Shown: piece by piece, positions 30,200 through 41,679 of the stretch
Position numbering within the stretch: position 1 is the first letter of the stretch
Layout: every line of letters starts with the position of its first letter
Assembly (NCBI GenBank): GCA_037157565.1
Contig: JAZHRO010000022.1
Span: 6,944,001-7,008,000 of the forward strand
Source: Thalassia testudinum
Taxonomy: Eukaryota; Streptophyta; Magnoliopsida; Alismatales; Hydrocharitaceae
Direction: 5' to 3'
Length of the DNA: 64,000 nt
Notes under the pieces: generated by a model
The model's input: only the letters and a program-made list of their open reading frames with translations
Database searches by the model: none
Told to the model about the DNA's origin: nothing
Made by a program: the position numbers and the translations under genes

Positions 30200-31349
30200 A
30201 ATCAGAAATCCCAATCTCAATCACAATTAATCATAAATCCAATCAATTAGACAAACGAGATCAAACACAGATCTTTTCCTAGGATGTGCTACATGAAAAT
30301 AATTGCGCAAACATATGTCTCAATAGAATTGTACACATCCTAAAGAAACCTAGCAAAGTGTAGACCTCTATAATTCACCTAGAACCTCAATAAGACAGAT
30401 CCCTATGGGTGTACAGATAGATGAGATAGAAATCCGTGTATTGTGTACCTTATGTGATCGTGTAGTGTATACACGATAATCAATCAACAGAATATGTGAT
30501 GAAAACCACATAAGGTATCAAATAGTTTAGTATGTCTCCTTTTGGATTTAGATTTGAATACTTAGGAGTGTATTACAAACAGATGGTCTCGCTTTTTAAT
30601 ATTTTGAAAATAAGGAATGGTCTTTTTAAGCTTAGTCAAATGCAAATATGGCAGGAGCTAAGGACGGATGAAATGCATTCCTGACTTCAGCACTCTACAA
30701 GTGATGCAGATTTGATAAGTAAATAAATCTAGCTGGAAGAATGCAATTCCTAAGATGGAATGCCTGAGGAATGCTGCTGCTAGATAAAGAATGAGATTTT
30801 TTTGGTATTTTGATTTTTTCTATTTTTTTTTTGGATTTTCTAATGTAACAAACAAAATCAAATTAAACAAGAAAGCGTGTCGAAAAATCGAGTCAATGAG
30901 AGATGAGAGAGAGAGAAATCAAAACAAGTCCATAGTCCAAGTTATTACAAAAATATGTGAGAACAAGCTCTCACAACTTATGACTAACAATATATCCTAG
31001 GTATATAACCTAATACTAAACTATTATCTATAATACTCTAAAATGTGGGAAAATAGCAGCTCCATCAGGAAAACTCCACTTGGAAGTTGAGTCTGAATTG
31101 CAGCGGATCCTCCCGGAAGCAGAACTCCTCTAGGAAGATGACACTCCTCCTACTCCTCCTCAAGTGTTGCAAAAATAATAAATGATTAGTAAGAGAATTA
31201 TATACACAACAAATCAAAGAATATAGTGAATAAAAGAATGTATATACATGAAAGAATATGAATGAAAGAATCAATATATACAAAGAAAAACAAAAATACG
31301 TACAAGAGAAAGAATAAAAGAAAATTTTTAGCATTTAGAGAGTTGGCTC
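30200..31349 (-). other. 5' leader between primer-binding site and gag (Q)
   Basis: This is the 5' untranslated region of the gag-only element. Short + strand frames near 30791-31000 and the minus-strand frame 31065-31334 are AT-rich and not protein-like. No structured RNA was recognised. Confidence 0.5.
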
Positions 31350-31366
31350 TCTAACAACGGTGCCAA
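31350..31366 (-). promoter_or_regulatory. Degenerate tRNA-Asp primer-binding site beside X3
   Basis: Minus strand TTTTTTGGCACCGTTGTTAG lies directly after the LTR terminus at 31371. TGGCACCGTTG differs by one base from the complement of the tRNA-Asp 3' end; the inner half has decayed. Confidence 0.72.
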
Positions 31367-31370
31367 AAAA

Positions 31371-33380
31371 TGATTACCCTTTTAGATTTCTTGTTAATTA
31401 TGGTTAATTAGGTCGGTGTCTTGTAGTATAGTCACAATCCAAACGGATGTCATTTTATATTTACAATTTTTACCGATTTTATTCTAGGTCATTCCTTGGG
31501 AGGCAGTTATTGATATACATCACTCTCTATGTTCCAAAAATGTTCTTTTATTCCAAAAATGTTAAGTCTATTTATAAAAGAATGAATTGACCAAAGAATT
31601 AATGGATCTAAGCCAATTATGTATAAAATGAATTAATTAATGTTAATCACAATGCCTTAAACATATTTACAAGTGGAAAGGCATCAAAAATCAATTTCAA
31701 TTACTCTCTGTTAGTTAGTTACAATTATACTTAGTAATGGCTAAAGATAGGCACAAAAAGACTATAAATATATACTGACATATGTTATACTAACATATAA
31801 TATTACCTACAGTGACGGATATAAGTGTCACTAAAAAGACCTTAAAAACAAATGTATAAAAATAAGGTAAAACATTAACATCTATACTACTATACTCTAT
31901 ATATATACTTGTATATGTATACTGTATAACTATTATATATATATATACTATTACTTATATTATATACATATACTATATAAACACACACTTAACTCATACA
32001 CACACTACTAACACTTATACACACTTACAACACACTAACTCAATACATACACACAGCACTCCCTATACACACTAACTCAACTCAAAACATAGTTATTTAT
32101 TTTAACTCAAGTTTATTCCCTATTTAGCAAAAATTTTAGGTTGGTGGACCCACTTTCACAAGATCAACGTCCCCTTTCGAAGCTGGATTGGAACCATTAC
32201 TAGGTGGGTCCTAGTTTATTAGTTAGTGTGGATTACTGTATAGTTCCATGCCAAGCCGTGCACACATGTGCCCACACACACGTATGCACACACGCACGCC
32301 CACATGCGCATGTGCACATGTGCCCAAATCATGCTTAGAGAATGCTTAGTTATGTGCGCTAAGAGCTAACGACTAGTAGGGTTGGTGGCATTGGGCATGA
32401 TATATGGCATCGAGAGCTTGCAGGTCCATGACGTGGGACAAAACAGAGTGCTCAATTGAGCGCACTCATGCATGACCTGAAGTTGAATTTAGGGATTAAA
32501 TAATTTATTATTTTGAAAGTAAATTATACATATGTGTATCCTATACATAGGGCTACTTATTGGTATAATTATTTTAACTTAATTAAATATATAATTATAT
32601 TTACAAACTGCTTAAAGTTACGCAAAAATACATTCTGATTTTAGACTTAATATGTTAATTAATGTTCAAATTGATAATTTAAAGGTACAATTGGGTTATA
32701 AATTAGTTAATATACATTAATAAATATTTTTTACACATTTTAAAATTTATTTTTAGTTATTTATTATAATTTATACACATTTAATTACACGGTTTAGATA
32801 TATATATAAATTTATAGTAGAAATACACTATAAATATACTGAAAATACTTAAAACTATACTATACAAATATATAGTATAAATTACTTCAATCATTTATTA
32901 AATTACTAATTTAATTTATTTTAACTTAATAATCTAGTTAATTAACTTAATAAATTAATTATATACAATAAATAGATAATTAAATAAATGTACTGGTATA
33001 CTATTGTATAGTATAATTACTTTAACTTATATTTACAGTAATACATATGATTATTTATGTATACATACCTATTTATATTTACTTAGGTTTATGTACATAT
33101 AATGTAAATAAATAATTAAATAATTAGGATATATATGGAATAACTCAAGATAAATACTTATTGAAATAAATATAATAAGTATATAAGTTACTTATGTACA
33201 TTATAGATAGATAACTTATTATTTACAATTAGCTTGGTATTAACTTATATATACAGCTATAAATACTATATACAAGGTATTTTTATGCATTTTTGAACAT
33301 TTTTAGATTTTTATGGTCTTTTTGTGTTTTATAGTAGGGGAAGCGAGAGAAAAGGTGAGAAGAGAGAGCGAGGACTCTTT
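31371..33380 (-). mobile_element. X3: LTR segment ending at a primer-binding site
   Basis: On the minus strand it runs from a pyrimidine-rich block with TATAAAA (about 33325-33340), through the AT-rich core and an alternating CA/TG tract (32256-32325), to the AGTGAC/GTCACT dyad (31811-31832) and the terminus GGGTAATCA at 31371. It aligns with X2 inverted, with roughly 80% identity judged by eye over the last 400 bases. Its U3 side is replaced by a tRNA-Asp copy at 33390. It is most simply the 5' LTR remnant of the Q element. Confidence 0.65.
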
Positions 33381-33389
33381 TTGGATTTT

Positions 33390-33457
33390 TAGTATAGTGG
33401 TGAGTATTCCCGCCTATCACGCGTGCGACCTGAGTTTGATCCCTTGCAACGATGCCA
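33390..33457 (+). other. Reverse-transcribed copy of tRNA-Asp, including CCA
   Basis: TAGTATAGTGGTGAGTATTC, then CCGCCTATCACGCG and the T-arm GAGTTTGATCCC, then GCAACGATGCCA match plant tRNA-Asp(GUC) over 68 bases with few changes. The first seven acceptor bases are lost, and the anticodon position reads ATC rather than GTC. Plant nuclear tRNA genes do not encode CCA, yet CCA is present and sits where an Athila-type primer-binding site belongs (minus strand TGGCATCGTTGC). So it was copied from the mature primer tRNA. It is not a functional tRNA gene. Confidence 0.85.
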
Positions 33458-33525
33458 AAAAATATGATACGATGACAATCCATTGAGAAGGAAAGGCAAA
33501 AACATCATAGGATTGCACCATTATT

Positions 33526-33552
33526 GGGTTTGAATCCTCAACAATAACGCCA
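33526..33552 (-). promoter_or_regulatory. Second decayed tRNA-Asp primer-binding site beside X4
   Basis: Minus strand TGGCGTTATTGTTGAGGATT follows the X4 terminus. TGGCG and the GGATTCAAACCC portion match the tRNA-Asp complement into the T-loop, beyond the usual 18 bases. Decay makes the extent uncertain. Confidence 0.5.
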
Positions 33553-33559
33553 AAAATAT

Positions 33560-34088
33560 GCTTAATTAAATCGTGTTGTAGTATAGTCGCAATCCAAACG
33601 TATGTCATTTTATTTATTTATAATTTTTACAAGTTTTATTCTAGATCGTTCACTGGGAGATAATTATTGATATACATCTTTCTATGTTCCAAAAATACTC
33701 TTTTATTCCAAAAATGTTAAGTTTATTTACAAAAAGAATGAATTGATCAAAGAATAAATGAACCTAAGTCAATTATGTACAAAATGAATCAATTAATGTT
33801 AGTGACAATGCCTCAAACATATTCACAAGTATAAAGGCATCAAAAATTAATTTAAACTACTCTATGTTAGTTATATACAACTATGTTAATCAATGCCTAA
33901 GTAAAGGCACAAAAAGAATATATAAAATATATACTAATATAAACTACACTAACATATATAATATCTACACTAACGTATAATACTATCTATAATGACAGAT
34001 ATAAGTGTCACTAAAGAGGCCTTAGAAACATATATACAAATACTAAGGCAAAAAGAATAGGAATACTTTAACTATACTTATTATATAT
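33560..34088 (-). mobile_element. X4: truncated LTR segment
   Basis: It repeats the last 0.5 kb of the X family: the dyad at 33992-34012, the GATCGTTCACTGGGAG tail at 33645-33660 and GTTGTAGTATAGTCGC near 33573 (all + strand). Its 5' side is cut at 34089 by the start of LTR Y'. With X3 it forms two LTR-plus-primer-site units in tandem, in the same orientation. Confidence 0.6.
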
Positions 34089-35834
34089 TGATAAATCTAC
34101 ATTTATCCATATTAATCTGCCTATTTATACATGTTCTTCTGTTCATAGAAGTATCATGTACTATAAATATTACATAACATACATCATTCTGCATTTAGAA
34201 TAATTTCTGTAAATAATGTATTAATTCACCTCTTTTTGTTGCTAGGGGATAAGGTAATATATTTTAGGGCCTTGGATTGAAGATCCAACCGTATGGATTC
34301 GATCAGGACGATGATTGGAGTCCAACGACTTCGAAATCATCTTGATTGGACTTCTGTAGTATCATTTGCAGTTTGAGGAAGATCATAGGCCAAGGGGGAA
34401 GGTGGTGAAAAATCTGGACCTTAGATGATAAATCCAATCGCATGGATGAGTTTGGATAGACGATCGCAGGCCACTAGCATGAAAATCGATTCAATTTGAC
34501 ATCCATAGTGCCACATACAAGCCAAGAATGATGGATGGTAATGATGGCACCACGTGATACCATCACAATTGCCCACAGCCACCCAAGGCATTTTATTCAC
34601 TTTTGAAGGCACCTCTAACATGCGATCTTGACCATTGGATGAGAATCCAATGTGCGAGAACACTCCACGTCGCCCATTCCTCAGCCTCTACAAAGGAAAC
34701 ATCTCAGTTGTTGGACGAAGATCCAACGGCCAAGATGCAGCCACGGTGCTTCCTTTAGAACCTCTCAAGCTTTGAAAGTAAAGAATCAACTAGCCATGGT
34801 CATTGGATGAATTGGATTTTCATCCAACGGCTAAGGCACGAGCATGAGAAACCATCCTTGCGACCATCTGTGGAGATAGTGCAGTTGTTAAGGCCTCCAC
34901 GCACAATGTAGGGCCCGCATTTGAATCACGTGATTCGCTGAGAAGAGGTGAGCTTGAAATTGAGATGTTCGATTTGGATCGAGCGGCATTGAAGGCGTTG
35001 ACGTGGCACATTCTTGAGTGTTGGATGAACACACGCAATCTCACACGCATCTGAACGCGTGATCTGACGTGTTCTCTCAATAGCGCAAGGAGAGATGACT
35101 TTTAAACCATCTGATCACATGAGCGAATGTCTGAGCGCGATCTGAAATCATCACCCACACGCGATCACAGCTTTGCATCAACGATCGAATGACTGAGAGT
35201 TCCCATGAGCAATTTGAAATGTATGGGCACAAGAACGTTGGCGCATGATGATCTGAGCCCTTGGATCTCCATTGGATGACTCACGTTCCATGCACACCTA
35301 TAGCTACACCCATCACCAATGCATGCATGTGTCACTAAAGGCAGTAGAGTTAATTCTAAAAGCCTTGAAATGACCTTTTTGCCCCCATTTTTTCACCTAT
35401 AAATAGACTACCCCTCTTGCACATTTCATCATCCCTTTCTATGCTTCTCTCACCCTTTCCAAAGCTCTAAAGAGCTAGTCCCATACCTAGGATGCTCCAC
35501 TAGAGTTTATAAAAATAAAATTTCCCATCCTCTTACCCCCATTCGTGGGCATCCGTGGCTATCTTCTCACCTCGCTCAAGAAGTGGATCCCGCTGCGACG
35601 CCGCCCTGCTTCATCCTCCTTCCTCCAGCTTCATTATCCCTCATCTAGCATCTCACCACCATCTTTAGGTTACTCTATCAACATGGCTTGTCCCTTAAGC
35701 AACCATCAAGGGAGATTCTTCTCTTTCTTTCTATGTTTTATTGCTTTCTATAGTATAGATTTAATTTCTGTAATGAACATTATTTTTATTAGATAAAATT
35801 GCTCTCTTTTCTGTTATTCTAGTTTCTATTGACG
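34089..35834 (+). mobile_element. Y': LTR of the Y family, 3' end cut by Z1
   Basis: It aligns from TGATAAATCTAC (34089) with the Y LTR at 58796. Shared features are GAGGCCTTGGAT-type U3 sequence with TTGGAT...ATCCAA dyads, a TATA box (TATAAATA, 35398-35405; TATAAAAG in Y), and the downstream blocks CTAGTCCCATACCTAGGATG and CCCATTCGTGGGC. It ends at 35834, where Z1 begins. The two LTRs are well diverged, so they come from separate insertions. Confidence 0.75.
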
Positions 35835-38375
35835 TGCTGAAACGGTGTTTTAAAAGTCGTTGCATTGTAGTATGGGTCGTAATAGCATGAAAATAGATAA
35901 AATTTATACTTGAATAATATCCAAGGTCATCACTGGGGGCAAGTAGCAAAATAAATCTCAAAATTGTAATTCTATCATGAGATATCAATATATGATGAAA
36001 TTTCCAAAATAAAATGATATGTATATAAGAGAAAATGTTGATAGTACAAAAAGATTAGGGTAAATTGGTGATTTGAATCACCAATTACCCTAATTACAAT
36101 AATAGCAAATATCTCAATAGTATCAATCAACCAAATGGCACGTATGATAAGTGCACAGTGCACTTAGAACCAGCAACAGAGGCAAAGGCCTCTCTTTCCA
36201 AGCCTTAGGGAGAGGCACAGTAGAGCTCAGCACCAACACTGATAGAGGCGAAAGCCCCCTGAGAATTTGTTAAGTATTAAGAGGTAGATAGCAGAGCAAA
36301 ACTCCCCTCCCCCTTCTCTCTTTTCTTCCTTTCCCTTTCTTTCTTCCCTCAGAGATATGCTAATCGGATCCAGGCATACAGGTAATCGGATTAGAGCCTA
36401 GACTTGCGTAGCGTGACCGCAGGCGAGGGCATGCATGCGCACATGGAGAGGGACCTCACCCCGTGCTCACTGAGGCGAACAACTGATGGGAAGAATTCAA
36501 TTTATGCGTGGTCAGAATTTTGTCCCACACGATGTGGGACTATCCTCTCCGGCTTCCTTCATGCGAAGCTGCTCTGGTTGGCTCGAGGAATTAGGGTAGT
36601 AGCTGTAGTTGGTGGCTTCGATTGAGGGCCTGGACAACTGTAGCTGATGATTCTGCATCTATTGTAGTCTACAGCTAGGCGAGTTGAAGGCTGGAGAAGA
36701 GCAAACATGGCTAGGGAAGACGAAAGCGGTGGTGGAGCTCCGGTCGAACCTGAAAAACATGAACATGGCTTGGTGGCCCAATTAAACTTTCTCAAAAGCT
36801 TCTCCGGTCGTCAACGAGTGCAGTGGTGGTGTTTTTGTGGAGTGAAGGTGCCTGTGGTTGTCGAATGACCTCGGGAAGGTGTTGCGTCGATGGTGGTATG
36901 GTGGTGTTCGGTGGCACTAAGGAGAGGCCAATAGCCTCAATAACCAGAAGGCTTTTGTTCTCTGGAACACGACGGTGCTAATGGGCGGGAGCAGTGGTGT
37001 TTCGAGCAGTGGTGTGGTGGGAAGGCTTCGCCGAAGTAGATGAAGACGATGGTGTGGTGGGTGATAGCATGGTTGATTTGAAGTGTATGTAAGGGGGAAA
37101 TGATGTTGGGGAGTATAGGAGAAGGTAGAGGGACTTAGGAATGAGGAAGAACGCTAAAGAGCTCTGGTTGTGGCTTGATCGGAGCTAGAGAAGGAGATGG
37201 TGAGGCGGTGACGGTGGTTAACGTAGAGGAACACCCTCCCTTTGAACGGAGAGGTGCGTGATGAAGAGAGGAAGACGGTGGAACCTCCAATTTGATGGTT
37301 GGAGGTGTGGAGTAGGTAGGAGAGAGGTCACCGGAGCAAATTGCAGAGGTGGCTAGAGAGGGAAGAGAGAAGGTTTTCTCTGGCCAAAATTTGCTGAGTA
37401 AGGGTTCTTGCCCTCGATCCTTTTATAGGCCATGGGGAGGGGTTGCAAACTTGGAGACCAAGCTTTCAAGCTTGGTAAGCTTGCCAGAGTAGGATACCCA
37501 CATCTCTCATGCATTCGCATGAGAGATTGGGAAAGAATTGGAGCCCACGAAAAGGTTCAAATTGTAGAGAAATAATCTCTCAGGAATCTTCCTTCTAAAT
37601 TTGGAAGAGATTGAGTGTGAAATCATGGAGAAAACTTTGATTGAAGATCACCGAAGTTGTAGGAATAGGACATGGAGGCGGAGGGGACCTTTTTGCGAAG
37701 AAGAAGACAAATATAGGGGGTTTCTGTAATAATTTCAAAAGCTGAGGGGTTATTTGGGATAATAAGAGTTAAACTTGGACTAAAATGCAAACTAGGTTAA
37801 AATAATCTCAAATTGGGTTCAAATTTTGATAGAAACATAATTTAAATCCAAGAAATCCAATGGTGAAATTGTATTTTGGTTTTAACCTTGTTTGATTGGG
37901 TAATTTATGTAAAAACTCAAATTAGGGCAATAGCCTATTTGTAACTCCATTTTGGGTCAAAATGGGTTCTGAAGGTCAATTCAAAGAAGCTAAACCCTAG
38001 AGAATATTTTTCTATGAATTTTAGAGGATTTATGTGAATTTTATATTAACCAAAAGCTCAGTTAATTAAGTAGGTCTGTTTTTAGGGTTTCAGATGTCCA
38101 TTAATTCTTAAAATGAGTGAAAACCCATTTTTGTCTACATTGACCCACTTATTAGGCATAATGACTAAATGGCCTTTAATAAACCCTTGGCATATCCCAT
38201 GGTTATTCTATATTTGTGATAAGATGGTAAAATTGCAGAAATAACCATGTTTTCATCTTTTCTCATTAAAAGAATTCATCCTGCTCAAGAGACCTTCTGA
38301 CTGATATGTAGGAACTTTTATTGACTTTATAAGACCAAATTAAGCTAATTATGCCTCATGATGGTGTTCCCATCA
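35835..38375 (-). mobile_element. Z1: 3' LTR of a minus-strand Athila-like element
   Basis: On the minus strand it starts TGATGGGAACACCATCATGA after the PPT and ends GTTTCAGCA at 35835. It aligns along its length with Z2 and with Z0 inverted. A TATAAAA box (37421-37427), a GTCCCACA/TGTGGGAC dyad (36522-36540) and the odd palindrome TAAGTGCACAGTGCACTTA (36147-36165) are present. Only about 55 bases of internal DNA follow before LINE 1, so the element is interrupted there. Confidence 0.8.
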
Positions 38376-38410
38376 TACCCTCATGCCTAGCTTTTGCTAG
38401 TCCCTTAACA
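38376..38410 (-). promoter_or_regulatory. PPT and PPT-proximal hairpin (Z1)
   Basis: Minus strand: TTTTGTTA, AGGGAC, TAGCAAAA, then GGCATGAGGGTA before TGATGGGA. The stem keeps pairing through a G-U wobble. Confidence 0.7.
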
Positions 38411-38445
38411 AAATCCTATGAATCAAAACGTATTTTGCAGAGATT

Positions 38446-38781
38446 GTGAATGATGAGGCCGTCTTGCAACAACCGGGTCGTGTGACCCCTGACGAGGCGC
38501 CTGAACCTAAAAAGTGCAAGGATCACCACCACCTGGGGGAGGAGGAAGGGATGGAAGTGACGCCAATAGAAGAAGCTATGGATGAGGAAATGACAGTAAT
38601 TAAGCCAATGTTAGATACATCAGATCAGCGGGCTTTGCAAGAAATTTCCACCGAGTCTATGAGACTACATCCCAGCCTACTAGCCATGGAGGGACTGAAA
38701 TTTGGTGCAAGGTCACTTCCAAGGTTGGCATGGGCAAATCTCCATATAAGCTCAGGCAGAGGCGACAAACCACCATGGTGA
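38446..38781 (+). pseudogene. LINE ORF1 C-terminal remnant
   Basis: The frame is 111 codons and acidic in its middle (LGEEEGMEVTPIEEAMDEEM). It has no visible zinc knuckle or RRM, which would lie upstream in an intact ORF1. It is called ORF1 because of its place, about 80 bases before the ORF2 start, and because it enters from the truncated left edge of the LINE. In related elements ORF1 is an RNA-binding chaperone. Identity is inferred from position only. Confidence 0.45.
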
Positions 38782-38860
38782 AACTTGATGAAAATGCCAT
38801 TGTTGCTGTTATGAAGGTTGTCAAAGTTTAGAACTCTAATAAGGGGGGCACCCAAGAAGC

Positions 38861-39600
38861 ATGATGAGGGTCCTCTCTTGGAATGTGAGTGGGCTGCGTG
38901 ACAAAAGTCGGAGGGCTTCTCTTTGAAGATATCTGAGGGAGTGGGAGATAGACTATGCTATTATTCAAGAGACGCACATAGAGAATGAGGAGGACAGGGC
39001 TTGGGCTGATCTGAAGAATGGGGGTGCGGCTGAGTGTGTGATGCTTGATTCACAAGGTAGATCAGGGGGCATTGTTGTGTGGTGGAGGAAAAATGATCTA
39101 CAAATGATGGAGGTGTTTAAAGCCAGACATATGCTGACTGTAAGTATAAAAGGAGTCAAGGGGATAGTGTATTCTACATTACAGGGGTATATGCCCCTTG
39201 TGTTGCTCCTACAAGGCAGGAGATGTGGGAGGATTGATGCGCAGCAGCAAAATATGTTAATGGGGCTGCATGGCTTGTGGGTGGAGACTTCAATTGTGTG
39301 TTGTCAGGGAGGGACATGCCGAATGGAGCAGTGGACAATGCATCCATTGGATTCCAACTGACGGTTCAGGCTATTGGCTTGAGTGCATATCCGTCTTCTA
39401 GAACTGAATTAACATGGAGAAATGGAAATGGCCTTATGTCAAAGATTGATAGATTTTTTGGAAATGCTGCTCTTTTGGACATGTTTCATATGTCATCTGT
39501 GTCTGGGTTGGAACGCCCTTTTTCTGACCACACACCCCTGGTTTGGGATAATGGGGAACAAGTGCACATAAGTTCATACTTCAAGTTCAGAAGATCATAA
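38861..39600 (+). pseudogene. LINE ORF2 AP-like endonuclease
   Basis: The start MMRVLSWNVSGLRDKSRR gives the catalytic N. IIQETH gives the E. GGDFNCVLSGRD, LTWRNGNGLMSKIDRF and FSDHTPLVW give the later D, N and DH motifs. This is the full motif order of an L1 endonuclease, which nicks target DNA to prime reverse transcription. A TGA interrupts codons near 38924 and a frameshift near 39200-39280 splits the domain, so the copy is inactive. A second frame resumes at 39277. Confidence 0.87.
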
Positions 39601-39847
39601 TTAAGAGAGCCAGGATTCTGTGAGACGCTTGTGGTGTGGTGGAGGGCCAAACATGTGGAAGGGTCGACCACTATTAAATTTGTGTCCAAATTGGCTGCTA
39701 TGTGCATTATGCTCAAGGCACCTTGAGGCATTGATGGAAATCCAAGGCCTTGATTCAAAAGAAGAAACTGGACCCCTAATTGATCAGGAGCTTGATGCTA
39801 GAAGATTGTGGCAAGGTGTGGTGGCGGAGGAGGATTTAAAATAGGAG

Positions 39848-41557
39848 ATGGATTGGAGGGAATGCTCTAGGCAACTTTGGCTTAAAGAGGGTGACGCCAA
39901 CACCAAATTCTTCCACTTGATAGCTAGCTCTCATAGAAGGATCAATTTAATTTCCTCCATAATCAAGGACGATCAGAGAATTTCCTCTATGCCGGATATT
40001 AGAGCTAAGGCCATCAAATACTTTAAAGACTCTTCATGAGCAATAGGCAGAGGCCTACGAAGAGTGGCGGCGAGTGATTCACCTAAAGTCTATGATGAAC
40101 AGGCAGCTAGATTGACGGCAACCATCACTAAGAAAGAAACTGTGGAAGCCATTAAAGACTTGAACAATGAAGGCTCTCCTGTCCCTGATGGTATCCAAGC
40201 CTTCTTCTATAAGGAGATATGGGGCTTGGTTGGTAAAGAGGTGATGGATGCTATCAAGGAATTTGAGGGGGGCAATTCTGGGTTGGTAAGATCAATAGAT
40301 CATTTCTTTTCCTATTGCCAAAGACACAAGGAGTAGAGAAATTCCCTGATTTTAGACCTATAGCTCTCTCGAACCCCATTTACTTGGTGGTGAGAAAGGT
40401 TTTGGTGAATAGGTTGAGGTTAGTCTCTCAAAACTTGATTCATCCAGTCCAATCAGCCTTCCTACCTGACAGATCTCTGCAAGAATCATTTATCATGGCC
40501 CAAGAGATGGTGTGTGGTTGGCATAAGAGGAAATGTAAAGCCTTTATGTGGAAAGTGGATTTTTGGAAGGCCTATGATTCTATTTCGTGGACTTACTTGT
40601 GGGAGGTCTTCAAGAGAAGAGGGTTCCCTCCCCTCTGGATCCAATGGATGAAACGATGCATTACAGCTACTTCTTTCACTCCCTTGATTAACGGGAAGCC
40701 TTGTGGGGCTTGGATTTAGCCACAACGTGGAGTTAGATAAGGATGCCCACTAGCTCCATTGGTGTTTAACCTTGCAGTTGATGGTTTGGCTAGATATGCT
40801 TGCACTTTCTGAGGCGGGTATTATTAGAGGATATTCTTTATCCAACAAGAGAGCTATGGCCCTTATACTACAGTATGCGGATGGTACAGTATTTTTTGTT
40901 GAGGGGACAGAGCTTGAAGCCCGCGCACTAAGGCATATGGTTAATATTTTTAGTGACATTTCAGGTCTGAAGCTGAACAGGAAGAAGTCTAATCTGGTCT
41001 GTTTTGGCTTGAATGAGCAAGAACAAGAAGCTATCTCTGATATCCTGGGAACTCCACGTACCAACCTGCCCATTAGGTACTTGGGGTTGCCCCTAAGGTG
41101 TTCAAAACTAAGGAAAAGTGATTGGAACATTCTTTTTGATAATATTTCAGTCAAGTTGGAAGGGTGGAATAGCAGGTTCTTGTCTAAGGGTGGAAGACTC
41201 ATCTTACTGAACTCTGTTATTACCTTGATCCCAGTCTTTTACTTCTCCCTTTTCAAAGCCCCGAAGTCTATTTGGAAGCGCATGGATCTAATGCGAAAAA
41301 GGTTCTTCTGGAAGGGTGCACAACATAAAGGTAGATTTATGTAGTCGTTGAAGTGGGAGCAACTATGCCGCCCCAAGGAAGGAGGTGGTTTGGGGATCAA
41401 AGCGCTAAAAGAGTTTAATGAGGCCTTACTAATCAAGTGGGCTATAAAAATTCTTAATGGGGAAGAGAAGCCATGGACTGAAGTCATTAGAGATAGCTAT
41501 GGTAATTCTAATAGTGCTTTGAAGAGATTATGTCCTTGCCAACTTTCACAGTTCTAG
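39848..41557 (+). pseudogene. LINE ORF2 reverse transcriptase
   Basis: In order: REC..LWLKEGDANTKFFH (39848-40039), GSPVPDGIQAFFYKEIWGL, FRPIALSNPIYLVVRKVLVN, QSAFLPDRS, KVDFWKAYDSISW, RGVR-GCPLAPLVFNLAVDG, LQYADGTVFF, SGLKLNRKKS, IRYLGLPL and NSRFLSKGGRLILLNSVI. Motif order is that of plant L1 RT. The catalytic YADD-type motif reads YADG (about 40873-40884), so the second aspartate is lost. Frameshifts and stops (near 40030, 40720 and 41342) break the frame. Frame 41348-41557 continues the C-terminal region. Confidence 0.9.
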
Positions 41558-41679
41558 CATTTGTTATCCAGGCTCTTAAGAGCAATTGGCACCTACTACA
41601 GCCTGTGCTAGGTGATGGTAGGGCATTCAATTTCTGGACTAAGAAGTGGTCTACGTTGGGCCCTTTGAAGGAGTCCTAT

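Larger units (their letters stand above)
38430..41679 (+). mobile_element. LINE 1: L1-type non-LTR retrotransposon, 3' part cut by Z2
   Basis: An ORF1 C-terminal remnant (38446-38781) is followed by ORF2 with endonuclease and RT domains. The left edge near 38430 lies about 55 bases inside the internal region of the Z1 element, which fits a 5'-truncated LINE insertion. At 41680 the frame (KKWSTLGPLKESY) is cut by the Z2 LTR, so the RNase H/zinc-finger end, 3' UTR and poly(A) are not visible. Confidence 0.88.

Noticed and set aside
33390..33457. Functional tRNA-Asp gene
   Set aside because: The 5' acceptor strand is lost, the anticodon is changed, CCA is encoded, and it sits at an LTR primer site.
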